A stretch of 24,317 bases of DNA, from assembly GCA_030590715.1 (NCBI GenBank), contig JAUVCU010000002.1:1-24317 (forward strand), written 5' to 3'. Under the pieces are notes generated by a model, which was given only the letters and a program-made list of their open reading frames with translations, was not told where the DNA came from and did not search any database. Of this stretch, positions 1 to 7,091 are shown piece by piece; position 1 is the stretch's first letter; each line of letters starts with the position of its first letter. Source of the DNA: Lentisphaeria bacterium. Lineage in GTDB: Bacteria > Verrucomicrobiota > Lentisphaeria > Victivallales > JAUVCU01. The position numbers were made by a program, and so were the translations under genes.

Positions 1-84
1 ATCCTGATTTTCAGACTCAACTTCCGGCGCCGATTGTTCATCAGCCTCAGATTTGTTGGGCCATTTCCAGTCTTTAAAAAGCAT
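1..84 (-). CDS. Start of an unknown protein, cut by the window edge
   Basis: An ATG at 82-84 on the minus strand opens a frame that stays open to the window edge (28 codons). GGAG lies 5 bases upstream of the ATG, a normal ribosome binding site. The visible residues begin MLFKDWKWPNKSEADEQ and become acidic and polar (many E, D, S, Q). That is typical of a disordered N-terminal tail, such as those that precede the GTPase core in some FtsY proteins, but nothing here identifies a family. There is no signal peptide. The gene continues to the left, so the function is left open. Confidence 0.55.
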   Translation of the reverse strand, partial: MLFKDWKWPNKSEADEQSAPEVESENQD

Positions 85-250
85 TGTAACTCCAGTTTCT
101 TTATGAATTTTCGCAGTGGGGACGTAAACCTATATTAGGAATTGATTAATTCACGCATGAGTAGCATCAGAATTGGATAAAAAATGACATGTATTAACAA
201 TTTATGCACAGAAAAGGTCATTTTACTGACATCTTGTTCACTGCTGTTTA

Positions 251-1174
251 TCAGTTTTTGCAGTATTCTATGAATTTACACCTTTTACAGTTTTCGGGAT
301 CACAGCATTTTGTGAAATTATCCTCGTAGGCATTTTTGTTGTTTGAGGTAAGTGCTCTCATTGATTCAGCACTGTCAAAAATCATTTGCAGTAGATCTTC
401 AATGCTGCAGTAGCCCGATGAAATAGTAGTTTCGTTACTGAGGGAAATAGTTCTACTTTGAATGTCTTCATAAGGGATGTGGGATCTTTGGGCAAGATAA
501 ATAGCAGATATAGCTAGAGAGTACTTGTTGTTTTTGTTCGGTTCTGACAGTTTTATGTTCAATGTATGTAGGCTGTCTTTTTCATGCCATATAAGTGATG
601 GCGATGCCCAGATCTGCATTCTGTTTACATAGGCATAAACGGGAGGCGTAAATGCTTTCCATTGATAATAATTGACTTCTGATAATTCTTGGAATAACGC
701 TGTTTTTGCGAAATTATCTACTGCGTTTTCTACCTTGTTAACAGCTTGTTCTATTATTTTCTCTGAACCTTTTGACGGATTGAAATAAGTTTCGAACAAA
801 CAGAGCTTTTTGTGGTCGTCTATCCATTCTTTATTATTATTTTCATTGATTTGTCGGCGTATAGCTTTGTAGGCATCGTTTTTTATTGCATCTAATTTAT
901 TTTTTCGAGAGGAGCGGGAGGATGGTGTGACGAGGTTGTCTTGGATTGCTTTTACCGTTAACTCTTCAATCCAGGAGTTAAAATGTTTGATCTGCTTGAG
1001 TTTATGAAGAGCTCTGGATCGTTTGTCTGAATATTTATCCCACCCGCTTTGTGCTCCGTAGTAGTGGTAGAAATAAGCTCTTTTGCAAAAGCTAAAAAGA
1101 TTGTGCCGGTAAAAAGACCATGAGAGGGGCTGATTCGGGATTATTTGCAACGGTTCGGTTTTTACCGCAGACAT
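251..1174 (-). CDS. PD-(D/E)XK nuclease-like protein with Fe-S type cysteines, active site apparently degenerate
   Basis: The 307-residue protein starts at an ATG preceded by AAGGA seven bases upstream. The N-terminus (residues 18-46, WSFYRHNLFSFCKRAYFYHY then G..SGWD) resembles the opening of Cas4/AddB-like PD-(D/E)XK proteins, where a Cys and Arg precede an aromatic run. The C-terminus has C296-x2-C299-x5-C305, which with C30 makes the four-cysteine pattern of an iron-sulfur cluster in that superfamily. The catalytic signature is not intact: the segment where P-D-[LI]-[IV]-W is expected reads SPSLIW (191-196), and the [DE]-x-K segment reads NIK (206-208). The expected early His and the later Gln are also not evident. 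It is divergently transcribed from the aldo/keto reductase and is probably a single-gene unit. The superfamily call is by motif only; a DNA-binding but inactive protein is a reasonable inference. Confidence 0.6.
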   Translation of the reverse strand: MSAVKTEPLQIIPNQPLSWSFYRHNLFSFCKRAYFYHYYGAQSGWDKYSDKRSRALHKLKQIKHFNSWIEELTVKAIQDNLVTPSSRSSRKNKLDAIKNDAYKAIRRQINENNNKEWIDDHKKLCLFETYFNPSKGSEKIIEQAVNKVENAVDNFAKTALFQELSEVNYYQWKAFTPPVYAYVNRMQIWASPSLIWHEKDSLHTLNIKLSEPNKNNKYSLAISAIYLAQRSHIPYEDIQSRTISLSNETTISSGYCSIEDLLQMIFDSAESMRALTSNNKNAYEDNFTKCCDPENCKRCKFIEYCKN

Positions 1175-1420
1175 AGTTGTTTCCTTTTCTTGATGAGGAA
1201 GTTAACTTTTAATAGCAACGTTTAACACAAATCTAACCTAATGTACTATACAGGTTGTGATAAGTGAATACCTTTTTCAAAAAACCATATTAAATTTTCA
1301 ATTCCGATAAATATTGAGTTTAAGTTGATTGGTTCGATTGTCTATTTTAGATGGAAATGATACTTAACTAGTGTATATAAAGAACTTGGTTATGTAGATT
1401 AAAAATAATGAGATTTTATT

Positions 1421-2671
1421 ATGAATAATTCAGGATGTGTAGGTTTTGGTAGTTACAGGATTTCCGGAGCGGATCCAGTGCATGAGCAGTCGCTTCGTAT
1501 GGCTTTGGAGAGTGGATGTTCGTTAATTGATACTTCGACAAATTATATGGATGGTCGTTCGGAGATACTCATCGGGAAGGTTTTGAATAGCTGCGACAAG
1601 ACTCCGGTTGTAGTGAGCAAAGGTGGTTATATTCAAGGTAGTAATATTGCCGTTTTGAGAATGCTGAATGAAGAAGGCTTAGCGCTAGAGGGACTGGTCG
1701 ATATTTCTAAAGATTTAAAACATTCTATCAATCCGGAATTTCTTGATAAGCAGATCGAACTTAGTCTGGCAAGATTGAATATGGATTGTATTGATGTTTA
1801 CCTTCTTCATAATCCTGAATATTATTTCGAAATGAGTGATGCAAGTACTGACGAGTATTATGCTAGGATTGAAAAAGCGTTGGTTTATCTGGAGACTCAA
1901 GTTCAATCTGGTCGAATAAAGTCTTACGGGATCAGTTCAAATACTTTTGTTCTGCCTCCGGAAGAAAAAAACTCTACAAGTTTTTTGAGAGTTATGGAGA
2001 TTGTTAAAAAGAACAATCTGCAAAACTTTTTCCACATTCAATTTCCATTAAATCTGCTTGAGCGTGGAGCTCTTAATGATTGTGGAAACGGTAAGAATCT
2101 TATTGACAACGCTCGTGAATTCGGCGTTAAAACAATGATTAATCGCCCGTTGAATGGTTTAGATAAAAAAGGCGGGCTTGTGCGCCTGGCTGATTATACT
2201 CAATGGATCGATGTTAATGTGAAAGCTACTTCAAGTGATCTGTATGCGTTGCTGTTTACGGAGTTGACTGAGAGTTTTGAGTTATCCATTGAAGATGTTC
2301 GGAAGCAGAAAGGAATTATGACCTTTAGCAAATATTATAAAAGTGTCGACTCTGCAGATGTTCTTAGTATGTTGTTTAATCAGCACCTTATACCTTCGCT
2401 TAAATTTATTTGTAATGGATCTATTCCTGAAAGTGTTATTGATGCAATACGAAATTTATATACAGCAATGGATAGAGATGTTTGTGTGAGACTTAGTGAA
2501 AAGGCAAAAAAAGTTGCAGAGCAGTTTTCTGCTGAAACAGGAGTTGAGCTGGATAAAGGTAAATCCATTGCTTGTGCGGCTGTTGAATATTATCTGTCGT
2601 GTGGAATCGATTATGTTCTTGTAGGAATGCGACAGCCGAATTATGTAGAGCAGTTAAAGTATTTATTCTAA
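1421..2671 (+). CDS. Aldo/keto reductase family oxidoreductase
   Basis: A protein of the aldo/keto reductase superfamily, NAD(P)H-dependent TIM-barrel enzymes that reduce aldehydes or ketones. The catalytic tetrad is visible: D37 and Y42 in LIDTSTNYMDGRSE, K67 in VVVSKGGY and H130 in VYLLHNPEYY. The C-terminal VLVGMRQPNYVEQL matches the family's cofactor-binding end. At 416 residues it is longer than the usual 300-350, with extra sequence in the second half (about residues 255-340). The substrate cannot be told. The ATG has only a weak GAG upstream. It is a single gene that converges on mnmE, with a shared hairpin between them. It has no signal peptide and is probably cytoplasmic. Confidence 0.88.
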   Translation: MNNSGCVGFGSYRISGADPVHEQSLRMALESGCSLIDTSTNYMDGRSEILIGKVLNSCDKTPVVVSKGGYIQGSNIAVLRMLNEEGLALEGLVDISKDLKHSINPEFLDKQIELSLARLNMDCIDVYLLHNPEYYFEMSDASTDEYYARIEKALVYLETQVQSGRIKSYGISSNTFVLPPEEKNSTSFLRVMEIVKKNNLQNFFHIQFPLNLLERGALNDCGNGKNLIDNAREFGVKTMINRPLNGLDKKGGLVRLADYTQWIDVNVKATSSDLYALLFTELTESFELSIEDVRKQKGIMTFSKYYKSVDSADVLSMLFNQHLIPSLKFICNGSIPESVIDAIRNLYTAMDRDVCVRLSEKAKKVAEQFSAETGVELDKGKSIACAAVEYYLSCGIDYVLVGMRQPNYVEQLKYLF

Positions 2672-2680
2672 GCAAAAATA

Positions 2681-2709
2681 AGCTGTGCTGAAAAAAAATC
2701 AGCACAGCT
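2681..2709. terminator. Hairpin between convergent aldo/keto reductase and mnmE genes
   Basis: A perfect 11-bp stem (AGCTGTGCTGA at 2681-2691 with TCAGCACAGCT at 2699-2709) encloses a loop of seven A. On the minus strand the stem is followed by TATTTTTGC, so it reads best as a terminator for mnmE. The plus side lacks a T run, but the hairpin may still end the reductase transcript. Confidence 0.7.
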
Positions 2710-2813
2710 GTGAATCGCTATAGTGAGTTAGTTGCTTTTTTTGATTAAGTACATGATGTCGGTTTTAATCTAGTGCTATGGAACACAAAGCACACTCAAC
2801 TATTGATGGTTTA

Positions 2814-4172
2814 TTATTTTCCTAAGCAGAATCTGCTGAAAATATTATCCAGAACATCAGGATCGACATCTTCGCCGGTAATTCCGCCAAATGCGGCAAT
2901 TGCTTCGCGCAGGTGAATTGCAGAAAGTTCGAAATCTCCATCCATAAGGTTTTCAAGAGCCATTGGAAGTGCATCAAGAGCTTCAGTTAGAAGTGCTGCG
3001 TGTCTTTCACTTACCGCAAATTCAGGCTCTTCTGTATGTTTGAACCCCCAAACCATCTCTTCAAATAGATCAAGGAATTCTTCGATTCCTTGATTCTCCT
3101 TCACGGATACCTTCACATTCGGCAGTTCCGGCTGTGGAAGTGTTTTTGTCGACTGCTCGTCGATCTTATTCCACAATGTGATGATGCGGTCAGAGTTTTT
3201 AATATGATCATTCATTTCAGCAAGTTCAGACTCTACATCAGGAGAACTTGCATCGATCATCCATATAACCAGCTGAGCTGTTTTCATAGACTCTTTACTG
3301 CGCTCGATTCCCATTCCTTCGATGATATTGTCAGCTTCTCTTATCCCGGCAGTGTCGATAACCTTAACTGGAATGTTTCTGATTGTGGCAAATTCTTCCA
3401 ACGTGTCTCGAGTTGTTCCCGCAACATCGGTAACAATTGCCCGGTCGTATCCAAGTATGTGGTTCAGAAGGCTCGATTTACCAACATTTGGTTTCCCAGC
3501 AATAACCACGCGGAGACCGTCTCTCAGCAGCGCTCCTTCATTTTTCGAGTCCCACAGTTCTTGAGCTTTTTCCTGTACTTCTTCGATCTGTTTTTTGAAA
3601 ATTTCATTGTCTGTCCAGTCAAGCTCGACATCTGCGAAGTCCAGTCTCGATTCAATGTCTGAAAGAATGTTGTACAGGCTCTCTCTCTGCTCTGAAACAG
3701 CAGATCCAAGTCTTCCCGAAATTTGTCTTTCTGCAAGGTGAAGAGCCATATCGCTGTGAGCTGTGATAATATCAGAAACAGCTTCCGCCTGTGTCAGGTC
3801 CATTTTTCCGTTTACAAAGGCTCGGTATGTAAATTCACCCGGCTCGGCCATGCGTGCCCCGAAAGATATTGCTTTTCTTAGAGTCTCTTTAGTGCTCAGC
3901 GTTCCGCCGTGTCCCTGGATTTCGACAACATCGTCACCCGTGTAACTGTTCGGGTTCGGCATGTATACCGCCATTGCAGGATCTCCAAGATCCTCTTCGA
4001 TGGACGTCGTTTTTCCCAGAAGCATTTTGCGTCTGTTTTCGTGGCTTAGTTCTTGGTTTCCCGTCCAGACTTTATTTCCGATAGAAAGGGCATCAGGTCC
4101 GGATATTCTAATAATGGAAATCGCTCCGCCAATTCCTGTGCATATCGCTGCTATTGTATCTACTGTATTCAC
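2814..4172 (-). CDS. mnmE: tRNA modification GTPase MnmE
   Basis: MnmE (TrmE) works with MnmG to place the (carboxymethyl)aminomethyl group on C5 of the wobble uridine of certain tRNAs. At 452 residues it is the normal length. The N-terminal folate-binding domain (1-120) has GGAISIIRISGP and YTGDDVVEIQGHGG. The inserted G domain shows G1 GKPNVGKSS (226-234), G2 TTRDT (253-257), G3 DTAG (273-276) and G4 NKID (335-338). The protein ends in FCLGK, the conserved C-terminal Cys motif. The start is GTG, with AAGGT about nine bases upstream; the GTG start fits the family N-terminus (DTIAAICTGIGG). It lies 46 bases downstream of map on the same strand and is probably cotranscribed. Confidence 0.97.
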   Translation of the reverse strand: MNTVDTIAAICTGIGGAISIIRISGPDALSIGNKVWTGNQELSHENRRKMLLGKTTSIEEDLGDPAMAVYMPNPNSYTGDDVVEIQGHGGTLSTKETLRKAISFGARMAEPGEFTYRAFVNGKMDLTQAEAVSDIITAHSDMALHLAERQISGRLGSAVSEQRESLYNILSDIESRLDFADVELDWTDNEIFKKQIEEVQEKAQELWDSKNEGALLRDGLRVVIAGKPNVGKSSLLNHILGYDRAIVTDVAGTTRDTLEEFATIRNIPVKVIDTAGIREADNIIEGMGIERSKESMKTAQLVIWMIDASSPDVESELAEMNDHIKNSDRIITLWNKIDEQSTKTLPQPELPNVKVSVKENQGIEEFLDLFEEMVWGFKHTEEPEFAVSERHAALLTEALDALPMALENLMDGDFELSAIHLREAIAAFGGITGEDVDPDVLDNIFSRFCLGK

Positions 4173-4218
4173 TTGTTTTTTACCTTTTGTACGTTGTGCC
4201 GTTTAGCGTCTTTTTGAA

Positions 4219-5178
4219 TTAGTACTCAAATGGCTGTGGCTCGCCTTCTGATAGAGTTAGAATTTTAACTCCCTTCTCTGTAACAAGTACCGTGTGCTCA
4301 AATTGGGCACTGCGCTTTGAGTCAATCGTTGCTGCAGTCCAGTTATCTTTCCACAATTTATGCTTGGGTTTTCCCGCATTGATCATCGGCTCAATCGTGA
4401 ATGTCATTCCCGGTTTCATTATTGTGCTTGGGCCTGGCTCAAAGTAATGTGGAACGTGCAGTTTAGTATGGAACACTTCTCCAATTCCATGACCGCCGTA
4501 TGTTGTTACAATGCTGTATCCGTGCTCGTCAATTATTTTCTCGATCGCCTTTCCGATATCAGAAACTTTGGCCCCGGGTTTAACAACAGAAATACCTTTC
4601 ATCAATGCTTCTTCTGTTACATCTATCAGCTTTTTGTTTTCTTCCGATACGTTTCCGATTAGAACCGTAGTCGAGCAGTCTCCAAACATTCCATTGTAGT
4701 AAACTGTAACGTCGATGTTGACAGAGTCTCCGTCAAGAAGAGGTCTGCTGTCAGGAATTCCGTGGCAGATAACTTCGTTTACTGATGTGCAGATGCTTTT
4801 GGGAAAGCCATGGTAGTTATACGGGGCAGGGTAGGCTCCTGCTTCAATACAAAGCTTGTGGGCTATTTTATCTAATTCATCAGTCGTAACACCTTCAACT
4901 GCGTGTTTTGCTGTTTCATCAAGAATATGGCGCGCAAGTTTACAAGACGATTCCATTCTCTCCAGTTGTTCAGCATTCATAACTGTATCTTTCAGACAAA
5001 CTTGTTTTGGAATAGAATCTTCCGCATAGTCGGGACGTGCAATCTCAGCCGGAATTTCCAGTTGTGCGTTCACTACCCCTTTTTTTACCGGATTATCTAT
5101 TGTCTCTTTGTCAAACCATGATTTGCGATTCGCAAGAAAGCTTTTTTTGCTGCCTTTTTTCTTTTTTGCCTTGCCCAT
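4219..5178 (-). CDS. map: Methionine aminopeptidase type I with N-terminal extension
   Basis: This enzyme removes the initiator methionine from new proteins. The five metal ligands of the pita-bread fold are present: D156, D167 (in GMFGDCS), H230 (GGHGIG), E263 (TIEPM) and E294 (QFEHT). H139 (ICHG) and H237 fit the conserved catalytic histidines. The 319-residue protein is longer than the roughly 260-residue type 1a enzymes because of an N-terminal extension: a lysine-rich tip (GKAKKKKGSKK) and then a linker IPAEIARPDYA that resembles the linker of eukaryotic MetAP1 and actinobacterial type 1c enzymes. AGAAGG lies just upstream of the ATG. It is the first gene of the map-mnmE pair. Confidence 0.96.
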   Translation of the reverse strand: MGKAKKKKGSKKSFLANRKSWFDKETIDNPVKKGVVNAQLEIPAEIARPDYAEDSIPKQVCLKDTVMNAEQLERMESSCKLARHILDETAKHAVEGVTTDELDKIAHKLCIEAGAYPAPYNYHGFPKSICTSVNEVICHGIPDSRPLLDGDSVNIDVTVYYNGMFGDCSTTVLIGNVSEENKKLIDVTEEALMKGISVVKPGAKVSDIGKAIEKIIDEHGYSIVTTYGGHGIGEVFHTKLHVPHYFEPGPSTIMKPGMTFTIEPMINAGKPKHKLWKDNWTAATIDSKRSAQFEHTVLVTEKGVKILTLSEGEPQPFEY

Positions 5179-5568
5179 TTACCTTCTGTCCTTATTTCGT
5201 AAATTGTATTTTTTTGATTGTCAACAATCTAACTCTTTATCTTTTAAATGAAAGAATCACCCTGTAAAAACTTGGCTCTAAGCATGTAGTTAAACTCGCT
5301 TGTCTAGAGTCGTGTGATGGAGTTGTTTTGTGGGGGGATTTAATTTCTTTATGGTTATTTGTAGAAAAGAGGGCGTGTAGGCGATGAATTTATTTATCTG
5401 TTCCAAAATATTCCAATCTTCACAAAAGTAGCCGTAATTGCCTCTGTTTATTAAGAATTTGCTTGCTGATTTATTCCATAACACTTCAATCACGACTTTT
5501 CGTTCACCTAATCCAAAAACGAGATAATACAAAAAACAATTGATTATTTCTTTTAATTTTGTGGATTT
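5179..5568. other. Divergent intergenic region between map and mraZ
   Basis: About 390 bases must hold the promoters for map (minus) and mraZ (plus). An 80-codon minus-strand frame at 5290-5532 starts at TTG without a ribosome binding site; I do not count it as a gene. GATAAT at 5523-5528 could be a -10 box for mraZ, but no good -35 box stands at the right distance. No other structure is evident. Confidence 0.4.
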
Positions 5569-5618
5569 TGGAATAAAATGGTCTAGTTTGGAATTAATTG
5601 GAAAACTTTGGGGTTAAT
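5569..5618 (+). promoter_or_regulatory. MraZ operator: five TGG-headed direct repeats at 10-bp spacing
   Basis: TGG occurs at 5569, 5579, 5589, 5599 and 5609, exactly one helical turn apart. The units are TGGAATAAAA, TGGTCTAGTT, TGGAATTAAT, TGGAAAACTT and TGGGGTTAAT. The known MraZ binding site in Escherichia coli is three TGGG-type repeats separated by 5 bases (10-bp period) just upstream of mraZ. Position, spacing and core all match, so negative autoregulation of the cluster is expected. The last repeat overlaps the ribosome binding site of mraZ, so bound MraZ would also cover the leader. Five repeats is more than the three of E. coli. An extra TGG at 5562 is out of register. Confidence 0.85.
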
Positions 5619-5621
5619 TTG

Positions 5622-6098
5622 ATGTTGTCGTTCTGTGGACAGGATAAATGCAGTGTTGATACTAACGGTAGGCTGAAACTTAGTCCACGCGTTCTTACGG
5701 ACTTTGAAGAAGCCTGTTCCGGGAATGTGGTGCTTCACTGTCTTCCGGAAGGAACAATTGCTGTGTATCCGGAAGAAACGTTTCTGCTGATGAGGAAATC
5801 TATTTCGAACCCGGCAGAAAAAGCTGCAGGCAGCATGGTTTTTAGAAGATCTCTTAGAATGTTTGGTGCTTTAAGTCAGCCTCAGACAATTACCAAACAG
5901 GGAAGACTTACTTTGCCAACAGCATACCGGGATTTTGCTGAATTGAATTCCGGGGCGGGTGTAGTTGTCGTAGGTGTTGAGATCGGTGTTGAAATTTGGA
6001 ATGCCGATAAGTGGGCGGAAGAGTTGAAGATGATTAATGACCACATGATGGAAAAAGGTATGCGGGAAATGGAAGGTGATCTTGCCGCTGAAATGTAA
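5622..6098 (+). CDS. mraZ: Division/cell wall cluster transcriptional regulator MraZ
   Basis: MraZ is an AbrB-like ring-forming regulator that binds TGGG repeats in front of its own cluster. The 158-residue protein has the two half-domains of the family: the first carries the signature DTNGRLKLSP (D13 to R17), the second carries TKQGRLTLP (91-99), where the usual Asp of DxxxR is Thr. The frame extends upstream to a TTG at 5598, but the ATG at 5622 is chosen because it has GGGG eight bases upstream, fits the family N-terminus and does not run through the operator. It heads a cluster of at least four genes. The usual next gene rsmH (mraW) is missing here. Confidence 0.92.
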   Translation: MLSFCGQDKCSVDTNGRLKLSPRVLTDFEEACSGNVVLHCLPEGTIAVYPEETFLLMRKSISNPAEKAAGSMVFRRSLRMFGALSQPQTITKQGRLTLPTAYRDFAELNSGAGVVVVGVEIGVEIWNADKWAEELKMINDHMMEKGMREMEGDLAAEM

Positions 6099-6125
6099 AT
6101 AGTTTCTGTAAAGAATGGGGAGTCT

Positions 6126-6422
6126 ATGGAAAAGGTAATGAATTATGATGTGAAAAGTCGATGGGCAATCTGCCTTTTGGGACTTTTATTTTCTTTGCTG
6201 GTTGTCGGTGCAGGTAATATATCAGAAAACAAACAGGAAATCATCAGTATTAGTTCAGCAGAGCAGAGCGAATGGGTTAAATTGAGCAGAGCTCTTTTGC
6301 GAAGCGGATCGGAACAGACTGAGTTAGAGTGGGCCGTTTTGGCTGGTCGCAATCCTGAATTATTTCTTAAAGGCAGCACTAGTGACTTTAAAAAAGTCGC
6401 TGTCGATAATGTTGAATTTTAG
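6126..6422 (+). CDS. Small single-pass membrane protein in the ftsL position
   Basis: The 98-residue protein has a short cytoplasmic N-terminus, one membrane segment (about residues 14-31, AICLLGLLFSLLVVGAG) and a polar C-terminal part of about 65 residues that should lie in the periplasm. Size, topology and place between mraZ and a class B PBP gene fit FtsL, the bitopic divisome protein. The sequence itself shows no clear FtsL leucine zipper, so the call rests mainly on context. GGGGAG stands three bases before the ATG; a second in-frame ATG at 6138 is possible. Its stop is three bases from the next start, so translation is probably coupled. Confidence 0.6.
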   Translation: MEKVMNYDVKSRWAICLLGLLFSLLVVGAGNISENKQEIISISSAEQSEWVKLSRALLRSGSEQTELEWAVLAGRNPELFLKGSTSDFKKVAVDNVEF

Positions 6423-6425
6423 TTT

Positions 6426-7091
6426 GTGGATTTCAAAAAGAGTGTAAAACGGTCGCGAGTTCTGTTGGTTTTATTCAGTGTGTGGTTTCTGGCAGCAGTT
6501 GCAGCGCTATATTATTACTCTGTTCATGCTGGCCGTGAATATGTGAAGCATGGAGATAATCTCGCCTTGAGAAAGGGGGTTATAACAGCACCACGAGGTA
6601 CTCTTTTTGATAAAAATGGCCTCAAGCTGGCTTGGACCGAAAGCCGGTATGATTTGGTGTTGTCCTCAATTCCGAAATATCCTCTTAGAAAAAAACATTT
6701 ATTTGACTCCCTGCATAAAGTGTTAGGTGTTTTCGAACCTGTAGAACAGGTTGATTGTTTTGTTATCACGGAAAACCTATCTCCGGATCTATATAAGCAA
6801 CTTGAGTCTTTGATTTTCACTTACCAGGAGTTGAATGTCAGACTGCGCTACGAACGTTTGTTTGTTACTCGTGAGTTTCAAGATTATTCCATTTTGTCGG
6901 GCTTAGAGCAAGAATATGACGGAACCCTTAAAGGTGTGGCTGGTGAGTATGTTGTGATGGTAGACAGCCTTGGGAACCTTGTCCCTGGGACGTGGAAGCT
7001 GGAAAAGCCGGTAGTTGCAGGTGAAGATGTTGTGATTGAAGAGAGTTATGCGGCTATTAAGGAGAGGATTGGTGGTTATCAACAAAAGTAA
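6426..7091 (+). CDS. Class B PBP (FtsI/PBP2) N-terminal pedestal protein without a transpeptidase domain
   Basis: The 221-residue protein starts at GTG, coupled to the upstream stop. It has a membrane segment (residues 11-31) followed by the class B penicillin-binding protein dimerisation/pedestal domain: APRGTLFDKNG at 55-65 and SGLEQEYDGTLKGVAG at 158-173, then a GNLVPG segment and P..GEDVVIEESY near residue 205. In normal FtsI or PBP2 that last segment leads into the first transpeptidase helix and about 300 further residues with SxxK, SxN and KTG motifs. Here the frame stops at 7089-7091, and the next gene already overlaps it by 20 bases. No SxxK, SxN or KTG is present, and there is no space for them. 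It is not a simple frameshift, because downstream sequence in other frames is the SEDS gene. Pedestal domains of PBP2 contact and activate RodA, so a regulatory partner role is an inference. Confidence 0.85.
   Translation: MDFKKSVKRSRVLLVLFSVWFLAAVAALYYYSVHAGREYVKHGDNLALRKGVITAPRGTLFDKNGLKLAWTESRYDLVLSSIPKYPLRKKHLFDSLHKVLGVFEPVEQVDCFVITENLSPDLYKQLESLIFTYQELNVRLRYERLFVTREFQDYSILSGLEQEYDGTLKGVAGEYVVMVDSLGNLVPGTWKLEKPVVAGEDVVIEESYAAIKERIGGYQQK

Noticed and set aside
5290..5532. 80-codon minus-strand frame between map and mraZ
   Set aside because: It starts at TTG without a ribosome binding site and lies in the shared promoter region. Composition is protein-like enough that it was considered, but nothing else supports it.
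5598..5621. Upstream TTG start for mraZ
   Set aside because: It would add eight residues not typical of MraZ and would place coding sequence over the operator; ATG at 5622 has a better ribosome binding site.
7036..7071. Upstream ATG start for the SEDS gene
   Set aside because: No ribosome binding site; GTG at 7072 has AAGGAG at seven bases and leaves a normal protein.
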